A DNA stretch of 8,366 bases from Acidobacteriota bacterium (lineage in GTDB: Bacteria; Acidobacteriota; Terriglobia; Versatilivoradales; Versatilivoraceae): positions 1-8,366 of the forward strand of contig JAPOZE010000210.1 of NCBI GenBank assembly GCA_026706225.1, written 5' to 3'. The notes under the pieces were generated by a model. That model ran no database searches. It was not told the origin of the DNA and worked only from the letters and a program-made list of their open reading frames with translations. The translations under genes and the position numbers were made by a program. How positions within the stretch are numbered: the stretch's first letter is position 1; every line of letters starts with the position of its first letter. Of this stretch, positions 6,557 through 8,366 are shown one piece after another.

Positions 6557-8366
6557 ATGAGAATTCTTCGACAATCGATATTGCTGGAAATCGCGGGCTC
6601 CTTCGGTCTGGGCACGCTGGTATTCAGCGCAGTCCTGCTGACCAACGAAGTGTCCAGTCGGCTGATGGAAACCCTGGTTCAGGAGAACATCACCTTGAGG
6701 GAAGCCGGTTTTCTCTTTCTGTGCATCCTGCCCAAGGTGCTGACCTTCTCCATTCCCATGTCTGTCCTGCTGGGCATTCTGATCTGCTTTGGACGCCTGT
6801 CGGCCGACAGTGAAATTACCGCCATGCGATCCTCCGGAATCGGTCTCAGAAATTTGCTGTGGCCGGTGCTGGTCTTTTCCGCGGTGGTGGGTTCTCTGGC
6901 CCTGGTGAACTCCAACCTGTGGTCTCCCAGAGCCACTCACCGCTTGACGCTGATCAAGGATGAAATTGCGCTCAAGTCGCTCAACACCGCCGTCAGGAGA
7001 GGCGTTTTCGAGGAACGTTTTCCCGGTCGCGTGGTCTACGTCATGGATACGGCTCCGGACCGCCGCTCCTGGAAAGGCATTTTTCTGGCCGAGGTAACCG
7101 AGGCCAACTGGCCCAAGGCCACCTTTTCCCGTCAGGGCGGACTGCTCAACCACCTGGGCCGGCGTGAGCTGCAGCTCAATCTTCAACAGGGCGCCACCTA
7201 CGAAGTGGTGCCGGGAAAAGAAGGCACCGTGCGGGTCACCTCCTTTGAGGAAGCCACGGTTCCCCTCTTCAAGGCCATGGGTGCTCCTGCCGAGGCGCCC
7301 AGGGACAAGACCATTGCCGAGATGGACTCGCTCGAGCTCTACGGCATGGCGTTCTCCGGGGCCTCGAACAGCCACGACCTCCATGGCAGAAAGGCGGTCA
7401 TCGAGCTCAATCGCCGACTGGCGCTTCCTCTGGCCGTCTTCGTGTTTTCCATTCTCGGGCTTCCTCTGGGCGTTGTCACCCGGAGAAGCGGCAAGTCATT
7501 CGGGTTCGTCATCAGCCTGATCATCTTCCTGGTCTATTTCATCCTCTTTTCCCAGGGTCTGGCTTTTGCCGAGAGCGGTCACATCCCGGCCTTTCTGGGT
7601 CCCTGGTTGGCCAACCTGGTGTTTCTGATATTGGGATTGTTTCTCTTGCTGATTTCGGAGAGGCAGTTTCCCTGGGGAAGGCTTTTCGGTCCTCTGGCCG
7701 ACTCTCTCCGGAGTTCAGCCCGGAGACTGAGCAGGAACGGCGGCAGTCCCGACGCTGCCGTTCGGAGTCAAAGGAGCCCCCGGGGCGGCATCCTGCGCTT
7801 CCCTGCCGGATGGACGCTGGACAAGTACATCCTCAGCGGCTTCCTGAAATTTTTCCTTCTGGTGCTTTGCGCCTTCATCGTGCTCTTCGTGCTGTTTACC
7901 TTCTTTGAACTGCTCAGCGACATCGTGGAGCAAGGCATTACCGGCTGGGTGGTGTTCGACTACTTCCTCTACCTGGTTCCCCACATCCTGGTGCAGATGA
8001 TCCCCTTCAGCGTCCTGGTAGCCGTGCTGGTGAGCTTCAGCCTCCTGACCCGCACCTCGCAGATCGTGGCCATGAAATCCTCCGGAATCAGTCTCTACCG
8101 GCTGTCTTTTCCGGTTCTGGTGACCGCCCTCCTGTTGAGCACCGGTTCCTTCATGCTGCAGGAATACATCCTACCCTCCGCCAACCAGAAGCAGGACGAC
8201 TTGAGGCGGGTCATCAAGGGGCGCAATCCCCAGACCATACGCCCCACCCGCAAATGGATGATGGGCGAACGAAACCGTATCTTTCACTACAACTATTTTG
8301 ACGATGAGCTGAACGTCTTCAATCGGATTTCCGTGTTTGACTTCCATCCGCAGACGCTTTCGGTGA
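6557..8366 (+). CDS. lptFG: LptF-LptG fusion, LPS export ABC permease (3' partial)
   Basis: LptF and LptG are the inner-membrane permeases of the LptB2FG transporter, which extracts lipopolysaccharide for delivery to the outer membrane. In most bacteria they are separate genes of about 360 residues each. Here one uninterrupted frame of 603 codons runs to the window edge and contains two YjgP/YjgQ units. Unit one (about 1-368) has membrane segments near 12-30, 56-80 and 100-118, a periplasmic beta-rich domain (about 130-280), then segments near 287-305, 315-335 and 350-367. A basic, hydrophilic linker (about 370-418) leads to unit two, with segments near 426-450, 470-497 and 515-535, cut inside its periplasmic domain. 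The coupling-helix region repeats: ITAMRSSGIGLR (87-98) and IVAMKSSGISLY (503-514). The ATG at 6557 fits the family start (MRILRQSILLEI) though its ribosome site is weak. The missing C-terminus should supply the second unit's last helices. LptB is not in view. Confidence 0.92.
   Translation, partial: MRILRQSILLEIAGSFGLGTLVFSAVLLTNEVSSRLMETLVQENITLREAGFLFLCILPKVLTFSIPMSVLLGILICFGRLSADSEITAMRSSGIGLRNLLWPVLVFSAVVGSLALVNSNLWSPRATHRLTLIKDEIALKSLNTAVRRGVFEERFPGRVVYVMDTAPDRRSWKGIFLAEVTEANWPKATFSRQGGLLNHLGRRELQLNLQQGATYEVVPGKEGTVRVTSFEEATVPLFKAMGAPAEAPRDKTIAEMDSLELYGMAFSGASNSHDLHGRKAVIELNRRLALPLAVFVFSILGLPLGVVTRRSGKSFGFVISLIIFLVYFILFSQGLAFAESGHIPAFLGPWLANLVFLILGLFLLLISERQFPWGRLFGPLADSLRSSARRLSRNGGSPDAAVRSQRSPRGGILRFPAGWTLDKYILSGFLKFFLLVLCAFIVLFVLFTFFELLSDIVEQGITGWVVFDYFLYLVPHILVQMIPFSVLVAVLVSFSLLTRTSQIVAMKSSGISLYRLSFPVLVTALLLSTGSFMLQEYILPSANQKQDDLRRVIKGRNPQTIRPTRKWMMGERNRIFHYNYFDDELNVFNRISVFDFHPQTLSV

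Noticed and set aside
6411..6560. Small frame (49 codons from GTG) whose stop overlaps the LptFG start as ATGA
   Set aside because: The overlap is suggestive of coupling, but there is no ribosome site before the GTG and no recognisable sequence. The frame is closed just upstream at 6402.
6416..7384. 322-codon minus-strand frame opposite the first half of LptFG
   Set aside because: Its translation is Gly/Gln/His-rich with no recognisable motif, while the plus strand encodes a clear permease.

Overview
The window is ordinary GC-rich bacterial chromosome with one accessory-looking insert. Genes are dense and bacterial in style, with Shine-Dalgarno-like sites and a leuC-leuD pair 28 bases apart. 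The products include a Kef-type antiporter and LptF/LptG permeases, so the cell is diderm (Gram-negative) with an LPS-type outer membrane. LptF and LptG are fused into one reading frame, and the intergenic DNA holds degenerate repeats of a kind I associate with Acidobacteriota, Planctomycetes and Verrucomicrobia. My best guess is an uncultured Acidobacteriota-like organism. This is a weak inference and no marker gene is present.

Layout. Positions 1-1689: the 3' three quarters of leuC followed by complete leuD, the two subunits of isopropylmalate isomerase (leucine biosynthesis). Positions 1690-2847: a lower-GC accessory segment. It has a patchwork of short intergenic repeats (about 1700-1881), a hypothetical gene with a HEPN-type R-N-x3-H motif (1958-2620), and a short spacer ending in a second copy of one repeat. 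Two 33-base direct repeats (1814-1846 and 2798-2830, 30 of 33 bases identical) bracket the gene. Positions 2848-4107: a secreted or lipid-anchored beta-propeller protein of the YVTN/amine dehydrogenase heavy chain-like type. Positions 4180-6156, minus strand: a CPA2 (Kef-type) cation:proton antiporter with cytoplasmic RCK domains, convergent with the propeller gene. Positions 6157-6556: a 400-base divergent intergenic region. Position 6557 to the window end: the LptF-LptG fusion, cut off by the edge.

The genes do not form one pathway. leuCD is a metabolic operon end, the antiporter and LptFG are divergent housekeeping envelope genes, and the propeller gene is an orphan. The most unusual part is the HEPN-like gene bracketed by direct repeats. 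It may be a captured defence or toxin-type RNase cassette, but only the motif, the local base composition and the repeats support that.
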